Shown here: positions 33,946-45,381 of the stretch, in pieces
Position numbering within the stretch: position 1 is the first letter of the stretch
Layout of the letters: every line of letters begins with the position of its first letter
The notes under the pieces: model-generated
What the model saw: only the letters and a program-made list of their open reading frames with translations
What the model was told of the DNA's origin: nothing
Database searches by the model: none
Origin: Ornithodoros turicata
Lineage: Eukaryota; Arthropoda; Arachnida; Ixodida; Argasidae
Length of the DNA: 64,000 nt
Direction of reading: 5' to 3'
Assembly: GCF_037126465.1 (NCBI RefSeq)
Contig: NW_026999455.1
Span: forward strand, 244,159 to 308,158
Program-made: the position numbers and the translations under genes

Positions 33946-33986
33946 CCAGAATCCCTTATCGAAGTGTTTGGGATTTTTCAATAGGG

Positions 33987-35145
33987 ACGCAAGCGCCGCA
34001 CGACAGCAACACAAGCACAAAAATAAGCAGGGCGTACTTCCGCCCTGGGGCGAAGCTCGGGACTTTCGAGGAGCCACCTGGTGTCGTATCCTAGGAAATA
34101 CTGCACTAATGCGCAGGCCGGGTGCTCTGACGCACGGAGCGCCTCAAAGAGAATACGGGAGTGAAGCGCAAGCACTTTTCTGGCACAGCCGGTACTCCCA
34201 AGTCACCCAGATCACGGCCTCCGTGGAGTTGAGACCTACAGACCCGCTCAACGGATCCGCCACACGGAAAGCGGAACGCGTGTCGTGTGATAGCAGCTTG
34301 TATTACCGCTGGCGGGGATAAAACAGCCGCTAAAAACCACAAGCGACTGTAATACCATGCTGCTAACGGCCGTGCCCGGAATGTGATCGGCAATTCAACA
34401 AACTTAAGTTCTCGCAGCACAGCACTACAGCGGCTGAATACTCGAGGCCAGTTGACAGCTGAGAACCCTGCACTGTCAAAAACAACTCCCAGGATTTCAA
34501 CGTGAGGTCTTGCAAGAACTTGAAACGGTGCAGCACAGGTTAGCTGGACATATAAAAAGAGCACTGCGGTATTGGCATCGAGGCGGAAGACCAGTCACAA
34601 GGACTGGCTCCCATATAAACTAGGATTAAAACTAGAACTAGTGCAATGCCAACTCCTGCTTGTGAAATCACGTCACGTTAAGGATTGCTGTTCGTGCTTG
34701 TCGTCGCCATGCAACAGACCAAGTCCGCGGAGAGTATTATTGCCAACTGTACGATGGGACAAGCCTAAGCTTGCCCACATCACGCTTCAAAAATCGAGCG
34801 CCACCTGTGGCAAAGCCAGCGTTGCATACGGATAATGGCAATAATCCGTAATACGAATACATTGCGTACGGATAATTGCAATAATAAGGAATTGTTAGTG
34901 CGGCAACTGCCGCGAACGGTGTGTTGCAGTCTGCCCACGGCCACATATCGTCAGTGCTAGGTATCCAAGTTTGCAGGTGTGGCGGAAGCTTAAAGAGACC
35001 ATGAAAGGATATTTGACAAGCCCAAGATCGTTTTTAATTTCTCCCCTGTACTAAAAAATACACTCTGTGAAATGTGAAGTTGAAAATGGCTCAAATATCG
35101 AAGATATTCTATATTAACCACGGGCGTGAACGGCAGCTGCTACGT
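33987..35145 (-). pseudogene. L1/Tx1-like LINE, RT thumb and upstream part
   Basis: The minus frame has VEILGVVFDSAGFSAVNWPRV, RARPLAAWYYSRLWFLAAVL and RFPCGGSVERVCRSQLHGGRDLGDLGVPAV, the post-catalytic part of an L1/Tx1-type RT. From about 34,570 upstream the frame is not continuous. The whole segment recurs in opposite orientation at 42,870-43,735. Downstream it continues at 29,947, past the 4-kb insertion. Confidence 0.75.
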
Positions 35146-35319
35146 ATAGATGTTTCAGTTATTAGGTATTTTGTATTTTAGTTACAGTATTACAGTATAG
35201 TATTATATTATTATTATAGTATTAGTACTACACCTGCCAGCGCAAGTGTAGCAGACGACTCACACACAAAAAGCTGTTTGTTGTAGAGTGTTATCCGAAC
35301 GCTTACAACGAAGAGAAAC

Positions 35320-36390
35320 TTAAAGGACGACGGAAGCGAAAATAAGCTGCAAAGCTGTTCGCCTTATATTGCGATGTGTACCAAAACAATCCGGAATTCG
35401 ACTTAGATTTACGTGTATTAGTTGAAATGCCGCCATAATCTCGATATAAAACTCGGCCGCGGAGCACTCTGAGCCCCTGGTGAGCGTCGCCGCCCCACCG
35501 TAGCAGACCACGGAAATGACGCACGTTGTCTCTCCTGTTGGAGTTCCTGACTTTCATTTCGCGGTTGTTTTGCGATCGGAGGTTGATTTTCGCGACAAGA
35601 AAAATTGTACATGCTTGTGAAGTCTTTCCTGGCTGTGCTACAGCATGTTGCCAATTTCCTTTCAGGAACGCGAGGATATAGTGTTCCTTGCACGAACGAC
35701 ACACGGATAGACAGCATTGCGTTAAACATCGACTGACGTCACTACAACCATCATCGACAACACTACCGAGGCTGGCCGCCAAAATCCATCCGAAGAGATG
35801 TGATCTCATTCTCTCTAGGGGTGAGAGTCTTGCTGCTTACATTGCTGACTGTCTTACTTTGCGAGCGGTCAAGATATGTTTCAGAACAAACACGCTCTAC
35901 TAGTCTGTGGTTATTTCCACATGTACATTATTTCCATGCACATTACATCACATGCACACATTACATGCACATTACATTCAATGCACATTATTTCCATATT
36001 TCCATGACCATATTGGCCATTGGCGCTCGACTGGCAATCGAGAGATGCGAAGTTCCAATTCTGCCGATGTCTGACTTTTTCGATGACTGTCATATTTAAT
36101 TTATTTCCGAAAGAAAGGAATCTTATTCTCGCCGCGCATACGTCTATGCCTACTTGCAGACAGGTGAAACAAGATATGTAGTGCGCAGACATATTGTTTA
36201 CGAATGGTTCAAAACAAATCCAGAGGTGCTCATTAGCCTTGGATTGTCAACGAAGTACATCAGGCTGAAAAGAGGAGCGGCCCCTTCTGTATTTTCACGA
36301 AAACGGAAGGCACAAATCTTTACCTCTGCTTTGCGTTTCGGCGTACGTCTGATTCCCGCTACGGGGGAAAAACGAACCCATCTGTCATAG
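35320..36390. mobile_element. Kolobok-like element with THAP-like coding fragment, one end visible
   Basis: It starts at TTAA (35,320-35,323) then AGGACGACGGAAGCGAAA, the same end as the complete copy at 45,551-46,352. Sequence 35,324-35,575 and 36,200-36,370 matches that copy; the middle is extra. The plus frame at 36,160-36,385 reads STKYIRLKRGAAPSVFSRKR, resembling the C-terminal half of a THAP DNA-binding domain (LK-GA-P-F). The right end is not found: homology stops at about 36,385, where hAT-type sequence begins. Confidence 0.55.
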
Positions 36391-39300
36391 GCAAGCTCGG
36401 CATTTCGGTCCGAAATAACTCACGATCACGATCATCTGATAAGGCGAGAATGAGGCTGAAGCCGGCTCGCTCTCACGCTCAAGCTGATATGGCGCGCGAT
36501 CGCTGTGCATCATGAGCGCGATACTGGATGGCACTCATCCTCGCACCCCTGCTTATCGCAATCACGACGTCGAACGAATAAGTTGATCGCGCATGCTGCG
36601 ATCACCATGAGTGCGATCACGATATCAGGCAAAAGCCGTTCGTGTGATATCTAGGCATTATCGCACTCACGTGATCACCATGCAGTTGCGTTGTTGACAC
36701 ATGGCATCGTGCAAACAGCAAAGGCAGGGAGGGCGTGAATTTCCTCTTGTGATTGTGCTTTTATGCCAAAATAGGTAAATCAAAGATAGCAATGGCAATA
36801 AAAAGCTGTTCGAGGTCGGGGGTCTTTTGGACACTGGTTCTACGACAGGTACTGCGCCGTTGCTGCAGCGAAGAATCATGTCCGATCGCGTTGATGAGCT
36901 CCACACCATGGGTGACTTCGCTGTCCTCGACTGGCTGCAAGACCACTTCAAATATATCGGCAGCTCTAGTGACGGCGTGAAGACATTTATGATGTGCCTT
37001 CAGTGTAACACGCAAAAGATTGGAAAGAGAAGAGCAGTGGGAAATTTCGTACGACATCTAGAGGTAAGCCCTTCGTGTTGCATGTAATAATATTCCGGAT
37101 GGAAAGATTGTGCAACCCAATCTTTGCCTGCCTCAAAAATACGTTCTCAAATTATCGGCCAGGCTATCGGCGCAATGTGTTTTGTACTTAACGTAATGAT
37201 ACGCCAGAGTCTGGGAGTCAACAAAGTTTAATTTCTTGGCAGAGCACAGTCAGCTCTACACCAGAGCGACGATAGTGTCTCTACGCCGTCGCCTGTAACT
37301 TTTCTGCAAACATTCACCTACGATGTTTCTTCGACCGTTCGTCTTTGCTGATCGTTTTGCAGACGCGCGCGTGGATTGTCACGCGCTATCACTTCAGAAG
37401 TTGTGTGTGACCATAGTACAAATAAACAGTCATTGAATGCCTGGACCTGGGATCGTTTTATTTACTTGCTGTCCCTTTAGCTGAACAACCTTCAATTCTT
37501 GCGTATGGCTCTAACTAAAACCATGGCACATGGCCTTTTTCATGGCTCATTTGATCAGCATGGAGACGGGAACAACAGCACGTGCGAAAATTATACAATG
37601 ACGTGACGTACTTACAACCTGCAAATTGGAAACGGCGCTTCGGAATTTAATAGATGAACTCATAACGGCTTGTAGCAAACTCCACTGCTGCGCTGATTGT
37701 AAATATATGTTGGGAAAAGCCGACAACTTTACTTTCACTTTATTGTATTGCGACCCCTATTTAGTTTCGTTAAGCACGTCATCATCAGGACACATCTCAT
37801 CCTGCCCATTGTGCCGTGGGGTAGTGGGCCGCACCTCACGTGGCAAATTTCCCCATTCATCGTCATTCATTTATCTGTTGTTGTTGTTGTCTATTGCATT
37901 GCAGCTGATGCAGAAAGATGAGCACGCCGCTGTTGAAGCGAAGAGGAGAAGAAGAACATCATCGGGCTGAGCCATCTGCCCGTCAACCTCCAAGGAAGTT
38001 GAATTCGTCACAGTCCCAAGAGGCATTCAACAGGCTCGTCACGGAAATGATCGCCGATGACGGGCTCTCATTGAACCTTACTACCGGCGTCGGATTTCAA
38101 AGGCTGGTATCTTTTCTGACGCCTGATGTCAACATCCCATCACCAAGGACTATAAGCCGACAACTGGAAGAGCTGGCGACGGTTTACGCAGTGCCCAGAC
38201 TAAAAGAGGAGATAAGCAAATGTGGACCTATGACACTGCATTTCATAGTGGACATTTGGTCTAGTAGAGCCAGAACTTCCATACTAGGAATCAAAGTACA
38301 GTACATGAAAGACTGGTCCCTCGTTTCCCATGTCGTTGCGTTCAGACACCTTCTAGGGCCACATACCGGCGACAACATCAGAGCAACGTTTGAGGCGGAG
38401 CTCCAAGATCGTGGCGTGAAGGCCACACAAGTGGGATGCACTGTGTCCGACAGCGCTTCAAACATGGTAAAAGCGTTCAACATGGACGTTGTTTTTGGTG
38501 ATAGCTGGTCGTGGGAATGTGGCAACAGCGACGATCCGTTGCAAGTCGATGAAGGTGAGACACCAGTGGCCGCTGTGCGCCCGTACCACCGAATATCGTG
38601 TTGCGCCCACATTCTCCAACTAGCCGTCAACACCGCTCTGAGAAAAGACCCTGCAGCTTCGAAGCTTCTAGGAACGCTGAGTTCCGTGGCGAACATCTTT
38701 AGAAGGTCTAACCATTGGACGGAGAAGTTGCGAGAAAAGTGCGACAAGGACCTGATTCCGCCGAATGGGACCCGCTGGAACTCTCTTCTCACTGCGCTTG
38801 ACCGCCTCACAAAGGTACGATTTCAGTGTAAGCATATAAGCATGCATGGGTTGCAGCCGGTTCCAAGACATGTTTAAAAACACACTTCCACCAGCTATTC
38901 GGCGCGATCCTTGAGCCGTATATTTACCGCTATGCCAATTTCACGTATAAAATTTTAGCTCAATCTCTGGTCGCGTGTTAGTCGTGGATTAGTCAACATG
39001 GCGCCTGCAGACTGAAAGCCGCAAACACGAAGGACAAGCGGCAAGAGCCTGGTGTGTCTCAGTCTCCCCCCACTACGTCACTATGTGTGCCACAACCGAC
39101 TAGTCCGTCTTAGCTCTTATTAAGTTTGGAATACTTCCTTGAGTTGATTGTTGTTTCGTGGCGACAGTGAGGTCTTCTTGCGTGTATTAACATATCATCT
39201 CATGGTCTCATTCGTGACGCTACTTCTTTCAGGGTGCGGTTTTTGAAGCTGGTGATGGACTGGTCGAGGAATAGAACCAGCTGCACCCTTCAAAAGCGGT

Positions 39301-39565
39301 CAACATTGCGGCACCAGCGTTTACTGTGTTGCAGCTTCAGGAGATGAGGAACTTGCTGAGGCCAATAGGGGAAGCAACAGATGCGCTGCAGGGTGAGCGC
39401 GATCGCGGTCACCGCAGGTTTCCTGATGCTATCTCAACACGCCGCAATCTTGGCAAGGGCACTTCAATGACGATTGCAATCACATCCACACTCATCCCTT
39501 TGGTGACCGTGACGGCGGTTATTGTGAGTTATCGCGATCATGCGTGATTTCGCCGAGGTCTGGTT
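36390..39565 (+). mobile_element. hAT element with decayed transposase
   Basis: Outer regions (36,400-36,670 and 39,395-39,560) share many CGATCACG / GATCGCGAT words in opposite orientation. CTCGGC and ATAACTCAC are shared near the presumed ends. The middle holds a spliced transposase gene. The exact ends and target duplication are uncertain (GTCATAGG and GTTCCTAG flank the probable ends and match only partly). Confidence 0.6.
36878..39393 (+). pseudogene. hAT transposase with BED finger, three exons, frameshift and stop
   Basis: Exon 1 (36,878-37,063) ends at a GTAAGC donor and holds CLQC of a BED zinc finger. Exon 2 (37,905-38,814, after TTGCATTGCAG) supplies the histidines (RHLE joined to LMQKDEH) in phase. 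It then shifts frame at about 37,940-37,965, and continues in another frame with PMTLHFIVDIWSSRARTS, VGCTVSDSASNMVKAF and CCAHILQLAVNTAL, typical hAT catalytic-core segments. Exon 3 (from about 39,231 after CTTTCAG) has an in-frame TAG, then FTVLQLQEMRNLLRPIGEAT. The C-terminal dimerisation region is missing. A ZBED-like domesticated gene is excluded by the breaks. Confidence 0.8.
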
Positions 39566-39939
39566 CCTAGTGTTCCTGAAAACTTGTAACTTCAACGGTT
39601 CTGATATGTAAGCAACGTTTTTCACGCTCGCGTCGTACCCTATATAGTGGCTGTCCAGCGCAACACAATCGGCGCGCGTCAAAGCATGCCGGCGCCATAT
39701 TGGCGCCATCTATCGAATATGTAGGGAACCTTCTTCGGTGCCGTCAGGTTCACAGAGCATGCGCAGGAGTGATGGGAAATAGCTTCATAATTTTGGTGTA
39801 CTCGTACATTCAGCATTTTTTACTAGCAATCCAATTTTAAACGTTGGTACGCCAAACAAAATTTGTGTACTCGCGCCCCATTTGTTGAGAACGCGAGCGA
39901 CAAGGCCGGCCATCTCGCGGGACGTGGTCAAAGGTGCAC
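39566..39939. other. Unassigned sequence
   Basis: Nothing was recognised except GGCGCCATATTGGCGCC (about 39,690), a short palindrome. Confidence 0.35.
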
Positions 39940-39974
39940 GGTTGGTGCCTCCCGGAACACCAGAACGTAAACCA

Positions 39975-40928
39975 TACAGTAAACGTTGTAAACTTTTTTG
40001 GTGTAAATGGCTTGTCCCATGGCGCACACGCTGTTGTCTTCACATCGGAATCAAGGGTGTTGTCTAAAACACACCTTAATTAGGTGTATTCATCATAAAA
40101 CACTCATATAATGGGCGTTTAAAACCAAAAACACCGTTAAAACGGGAGTATTCTGTTTAAAACACATTTGAGGATGGAGTTGTTTTGTGGCACATACTCC
40201 CTCTCGAATTGCTAGTCTAATACAAGCTCTCGCGGCAGCGTACCGAGACATACAGTTCGACATTCTTGCGTCTGTGGCAAGCGCCACCCTGAACACGGCA
40301 GACTCCCAGCCGTGGTTCCATCGTACAACATAACCCGGAGCACAATGCGTCACAGGCACGCCTCATTAGGTATCGTAGTGCCGAAGCATGAAGAGACCTG
40401 GGTACACTCGGTAGCCTATAGTGGCGTACCCGGTGGATCATATACTGAAATACAATTTGTTGGGGACATGTTCGTTAAGTGTAATAGGGCGGAAAACGTC
40501 TGTAACAGCGATAGAAGTTCGTCTTTGCAATTGAAACGTACGCCTGCAACGACTCAGCGGTGCCATCTAAATTCCTGACATCCTTCCCTTAACTCAAGTT
40601 ATCGTTTCAAATGTGATTAACAGCTGAGTGTAGCTGTGGAGTGGAGTGTAGCTGTGTTTTCCTTTCACGAATTAACACACCATTTTCAACACCATATTCC
40701 CAGTGCAAATGGAGTGTCAAAAAAGTGTACAGGACGCAAACACCTCATTCAACACCTGACTTTACACCCTCAACGATCGACATTGCATAAAAAGTGGTGT
40801 GTGTCGATATGGCACCTTTTGTAATGCTCTTTTCACACCGTTTGCTACAGTTTGCGGAATATAAAAGGGTGTTCTTATAAGAATACGCCTGTTTTGAGCG
40901 AATAAAGGTGTAAAATGATTTACTGTGT
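39975..40928. mobile_element. ~950-bp inverted-repeat element between 35-bp direct repeats
   Basis: The presumed ends are ACAGTAAACGTTGTAAAC and, on the other strand, ACAGTAAATCATTTTACACC. The interior carries many AAACACC / GGTGTTTT words. Directly outside lie near-identical direct repeats (about 39,940-39,972 and 40,925-40,957) with the core CCCGGAACACCAGAACG. They are too long for a normal target duplication. Confidence 0.5.
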
Positions 40929-40957
40929 GATTGGTGCCACCCGGAACACCAGAACGA

Positions 40958-41413
40958 ACACCAGACATCCGTAGAAATCGCGTGGTTTCGTACGCAGCAA
41001 CGATGCTAACCGACTTTCACAGCTGTGATCTTCTGGTGTATAAGCGGAAATTTTTCGAACCTGCAGGAGGGTGCCCGGCAGAACCCCCCCACCCCTTTTT
41101 TTTTGCGCACAGAGGTCGTGCAAGCTGCCGGGGATTTCATGTTCTGACGTTGTGAGTCAATTTCTACGGGATTTTCATTTGTTCGAAGTGTTCATCACGA
41201 GCGTCTGCTTGGTAGACTTCTCGTAGAGGTCCTGACACAGATTTGGAAAGTTTCGAGAGGAGTGGGGCGGGGCTCAGTCCTTCAACCCCCGTAGCATTCG
41301 GCGCCTGTCTGCCGGTCACTCAGACCGGGTTCGTGAGTCACGGTGGAGAAGGAAACGACACGGCGACGCTGAGAGAGAAAGGCCGACAGATCGCCCCTCG
41401 TCGCGCAGACATT
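40958..41413. other. Unassigned sequence
   Basis: No gene is supported. It is interrupted by C and T runs at about 41,086-41,105. Confidence 0.35.
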
Positions 41414-41421
41414 GTTACAGG

Positions 41422-42322
41422 CAGTGGCGTAGCCAGACCTCCAAGGTTGAGGGGGCTCGATACGAAAACTCGCCCCCCGCTGATCCTGGGTGACATACTT
41501 GTGCACACTGCAGAATGCAGATGCAAAAGAAAAAAGTTAAAAAAATGAAACGAAAATAATTGATTTGGATGTTCACAATACGATTACATGTATAGGCTGT
41601 CATGACCAGGGTTGGCTACCGGAAACGAGAAACGGTAATTACCGAAATTCAACAGGAAACGAAAATGGAAACGGAAACAAAATTGTTTTAGTTTCTACTA
41701 TCAGAAACCGAAACGGAGACGAAATCAAAAAGTGGTAACGTTAACGGATAATTCGCACGACGTTTCTCTCAGTGTTTTCGCGTTAATATGAAAATTATAT
41801 ATATCCGCACTATTCTTCCAGTCACCATTAATTCATTCATGGACGCGAAAGTTTTGGAGGACGTGTTATTTTTGCGCCCGAGCGGATACTTTTGAAACTT
41901 AAAGGCATGTATTTCCGCAACCTAGAGAGGCATCTACTTGCGGTGTATAAGATTCGTTACGAACTTTGCATTAAAGTCTTTAGTATTTGTGTTTGGTGTG
42001 GCTGTCCTTTTGCATCCATTGTGTAACTAGAATATCTGACATGAAAAAGCCAAAACCAGACAGTACGAGTTCCGGATGAGGAACAGAAACTAGTACCGAA
42101 ATTACCTCGGAAACGGAAACGAAATTCTTAAAAGGAAACGGGAACAGAAACCGCTACCGATAATGAAACAGAACCGGGAACGAAAAGCCGCGTTTTTCAG
42201 TTACTGGAACCGGAAACAATAATATTTTCGGTAACAAACCCTGGTCATGACCAATGAGGTGGTGTCACGAGATTGGAAGTATTTTGAAGTACCCCCCCCC
42301 CCCCCCCGTGGCTACTCCACTG
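41422..42322. mobile_element. hAT element (CAGTGGCGTAGCC family) with perfect 8-bp TSD
   Basis: The left end is CAGTGGCGTAGCCA and the right end TGGCTACTCCACTG. GTTACAGG is present on both flanks (41,414-41,421 and 42,323-42,330). A poly-C run precedes the right end, as usual for this widespread family. About 640 bases of its length are a second, nested hAT element. Non-autonomous. Confidence 0.88.
41607..42243. mobile_element. Nested hAT MITE with perfect 8-bp TSD
   Basis: The left end is CAGGGTTGGCTACCGG and the right end CGGTAACAAACCCTG. GTCATGAC borders both sides (41,599-41,606 and 42,244-42,251). Subterminal parts consist of repeated GGAAACGGAAAC / GGAAACGAAA words on the same strand at both ends. 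Confidence 0.9.
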
Positions 42323-42330
42323 GTTACAGG

Positions 42331-42869
42331 TTACGAAAATGTAAAAAGAACTTCTGAAGAGTTGCTGTTACTTTTCAAAAAGTGTCTGATAGTAATTAGT
42401 AACCCGTCCCTAATGCGTTATGTATAGTACTTCAACATCACGTCGTACCTGTCCGCCACTCCCGGACAGGCTCCCGCGCTTCTCCTCGGCGAACTCCATA
42501 TGAGTTCCTAAAAGTGTTCAGAATATTTAATTAGTGCGAAAAGTATGAAGAACTGAGAGGTGACGTCTTGTGTGCGCCATCAAATTCCAAGTTTTGCATG
42601 GCGGTATCTTAAAATCTGGTACACTCTAAAAACAGAACTTCACCGCAAAGCACGCTGTGAGCCAACCATTGCCACAAAAGATAGGGTTATCGCTTCTTAT
42701 TCCAATAGAGAGATGGGCGTACGCCTTTTGGTGGCAATTTTGATATATGAAATTTCATGGCGAAGAATGCGAGCTTGTTTGAAAATTTTGCAGTTTGCTC
42801 GCAAAAGCCCGTCCACGAATCAGCAGCATGTTCTGTGCATGATGTCCCGGCCAGTTCGTCAACGGAAGC
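42331..42869. other. Unassigned sequence with half of a MITE-like repeat
   Basis: Around 42,617-42,770 there is TACACTCTAAAAACAGAACTT followed by GGGTTATCGCTTCTTATTCC and GGGCGTACGCC. It resembles one arm of the repeat at 11,055. The rest is unassigned. Confidence 0.45.
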
Positions 42870-43735
42870 GGACCGTATAGCAGCTGCCGTTCACGCCCGT
42901 GGTTAATATAGAATATCTTCGGCATTTGAGCCATTTTCAACTTTTCACATTTCACAGAGTGAATGCTTTAGTACAGGGGAACAAATTAAAAATGATCGTG
43001 GGCTTGTCAAATTTCCTTTCATGGTCCCTTTAAGCTTCCGCCACACCGGCAAAGTTGGATGACTAACTAGCACTGAAGATATGTGGCCGTTTGCAGACTG
43101 CAACACACCGTTCGCGGCAGTCGCCGCACTAACAATTCAGTTCGATGTCCAAAGGGGACTACCTCCATAGGTGGCTCTCCTGCTCGATGACAATACATAC
43201 TAAGCACTTCCTACTTTCCTTCGTGCCGTTATCCCGTACGCAACACTCTGCAGTCTTTGTCTGTTGCATGGTGACGACAAGCACGAACAGCAATCCTTAA
43301 CGTGACGTGATTTCACATGCAGGGGATGGCATGCACTAGTTCTAGTTTTAATCCTAGCTTATATGGGAGCCAGTCCTTGTGACTGGTCTTCCGCCTCGAT
43401 GCCAATACAGAAGTGATCTTTTTAAGTGTCCAGCCAACCTGAGTTGCACCGTTTCAAGTTCTTGTACGACCTCAGGTTAAAATCGTGGGAGTTGTTTTCG
43501 ACAGTGCAGGGGTCTCAGCTGTCAACTGGCCTCGAGTATTCAGCCGCTGTAGTGCTGTGCTTCGAGAACTTAAGTTTGTTGACCTGCTGATCACTTTTCG
43601 TGTAGTGCTGTTAGCAGCATGATATTACAGTCGCTTGTGGTTTTTAGCGGCTGTTTCATTCCCGCTGCTATCACACGACACGCGTGACGCTTTCTGTGGG
43701 GCGGATCCGTTGAATGGGTCTCAAGGGGACTTGAG
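42870..43735 (+). pseudogene. L1/Tx1-like LINE fragment, inverted relative to 34,120-35,145
   Basis: The plus strand encodes VKIVGVVFDSAGVSAVNWPRVFSRC-type thumb sequence at about 43,470-43,560, then a stop in the tyrosine-rich segment. The upstream part matches the reverse complement of 34,570-35,145 almost throughout. A CTACCTCCATAGG...GATGACAATACA tail is embedded at about 43,165. Confidence 0.75.
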
Positions 43736-43737
43736 AA

Positions 43738-45381
43738 TGTGCGATCGTCCTCAGGACCAGATAAAATCACTTACGCCGCACTGCGAAACCTTGACGAGCC
43801 GTCACTCCTAGTTCTCCGTCATGATTATAACACGTCTTGGCGACAGGAATCCGTACCATCCGCTTGGAAGGAGGCTTTAGTTGTTCCAATCCTGAAACCA
43901 GGCAAACTCCCAAATGCCCTATCCTCCTTTCGCCCCGTGAGCCTGACAAGCTGTCTGGGCAAACACCTGGAGAGAATGGTTTTGCATCGCCTCGACTGGT
44001 GGCTCGAAAAACAAGATGCGTTCCTTCAGGAAATGGCTAGATTTCGCCGCCACCGAAGCTCGATGGATCCAGTTCTCGATCTAGTCTCTACAGTCCGACA
44101 TGCTCGTGCTCATCGGCGGATCGTTGTATCGGTGTTCCTGGACATGAAGCGCGCCTATGATGCAGTCTCGCACGTCTTGGTCCTCCGCGCGTTGCGGTCT
44201 TTTGGCGTCTCTGGTCGACTTTTCAGCTGGCTTCACGATTTCCTTACGAACCGAACTGTCGCTGTCCGCACATCCCACGGCCAGTGCTCCAAGCACCCTG
44301 TTCATCAAGGCATCCCAAGGCATCCCAAGGAAGTATTCTCAGTCCTACACTTTTTAATGTAGTCATGGCAGGACTAAAATCGACAGTTCCACGCAAGGTC
44401 GCATTCTGTGTGTATGCCGATGACGCTGCCCTTTGGACAGTAGGCAAGTCACGACCAGCCATTCAGAGCCGTTCACAGCAAGTCTTAGACAACGTTCATC
44501 TCGACCTAAGGCGACTTGGAATGGACCTTTCGCCCGAAAAGTGCGTAGAGCTCCCTTTCACCCACAAGGCTATGAGTAATTTCCCTCTTTGTGTTGGTGC
44601 ACGGAAGTTCGAGCCTGTGCGTTCCCATCGCTTCCTTGGTGTGGTCCTGAACTCCCACCTGCGCTGGGCTCGCCACATTAAGCACCTTGAAACCAAAGTG
44701 CAGCGATGGTTCCTGCCGTTCAACATCTTTCTGGCTTCGGGTGTGGCAGTGATCAACGCTCCCTCTTAGACATTCACGCGGTTTTGGTGAGGGCGACTGT
44801 GCTTTACAGCCTTCCAGTCTTGCAAAGTCTTTCTACAACATCGTTAAATACCCTTCGGCCCTGGTCGCCCGAAGCCTTCCGTGCTGCCTAGCCGTGCCAA
44901 GAATGGCTGAAACACGGCAAGTCCTAGCTGAAGCTGGAGAACTCCCGGTGGAGGTCCTCACTGAGCGGGAAACGGCTCGCCACTTCCTACGTTTGCGTGC
45001 GAACGTACCCCGTCACCACTCCTCAGGAAAATTCGATACCGTCCTGAAAGTGATTTCCATCGCGTGACGCTGAGGACACGCCACGCTCCTCCTTCCTTCG
45101 TTCTCTCACCTTCTCCGTCCTTCGAGCCCAGTTTTATGCTCTCGTAGACGCGCAGTTTTCCACCTCTACCACCGCTTACACCGATGGCGCCTCTCGAAAT
45201 GATAAGTCCGCGTCAGCGTTTGTCATCCCCGACGAAGGCGTAGTTCAAGGACGTCGCCTTTGGCATTGTACATCATCCACAGCTGCGGAACTCTACGCCA
45301 TACTTTGCTTTTTGCAGCGCCTGGTTCCTTTCGTCCCCCGGAATTGGGTGGTCTTTACTGACTCAACCTGTGCGCTGCAGG
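43738..45381 (+). pseudogene. I-like LINE, block B part 1 (RT and start of RNase H)
   Basis: RT begins SSGPDKITYAALRNL, runs through FRPVSLTSCLGKHLERMVLH and VSVFLDMKRAYDAVSHV, and has catalytic YADD at 44,413-44,424. At 44,308-44,330 the 10-mer GGCATCCCAA is duplicated, which shifts the frame within the IPQGS motif. RNase H starts with YTDGASRN (about 45,178), so the catalytic D is present here, and AELYAILCFLQ. The LINE is then cut by a hAT element at 45,382 and resumes at 47,058. Confidence 0.87.

Larger units (their letters stand above)
29948..33986. mobile_element. 4-kb inverted-repeat element inside the L1-like LINE
   Basis: The ends are CCCTATTGAAAAATCC (left) and GGATTTTTCAATAGGG (right), a perfect 16-base inverted repeat. 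The LINE reading frame can be followed across the gap (VAVVRRLRP on one side, LWSVRNFYAAY on the other), which supports clean insertion. Both subterminal regions carry words such as CACAT, GATCCCACAT and CATATGAG. I could not fix a target duplication (flanks ACAC / ACGC). No transposase was recognised. A Penelope-like element occupies 31,163-33,482. Confidence 0.75.

Noticed and set aside
29940..33995. A target duplication (ACAC/ACGC) for the 4-kb element
   Set aside because: Four bases with one mismatch are too weak to claim.
35590..35900. N-terminal half of a THAP domain
   Set aside because: Cysteines are present in one frame, but spacing and surrounding residues do not fit and stops intervene.
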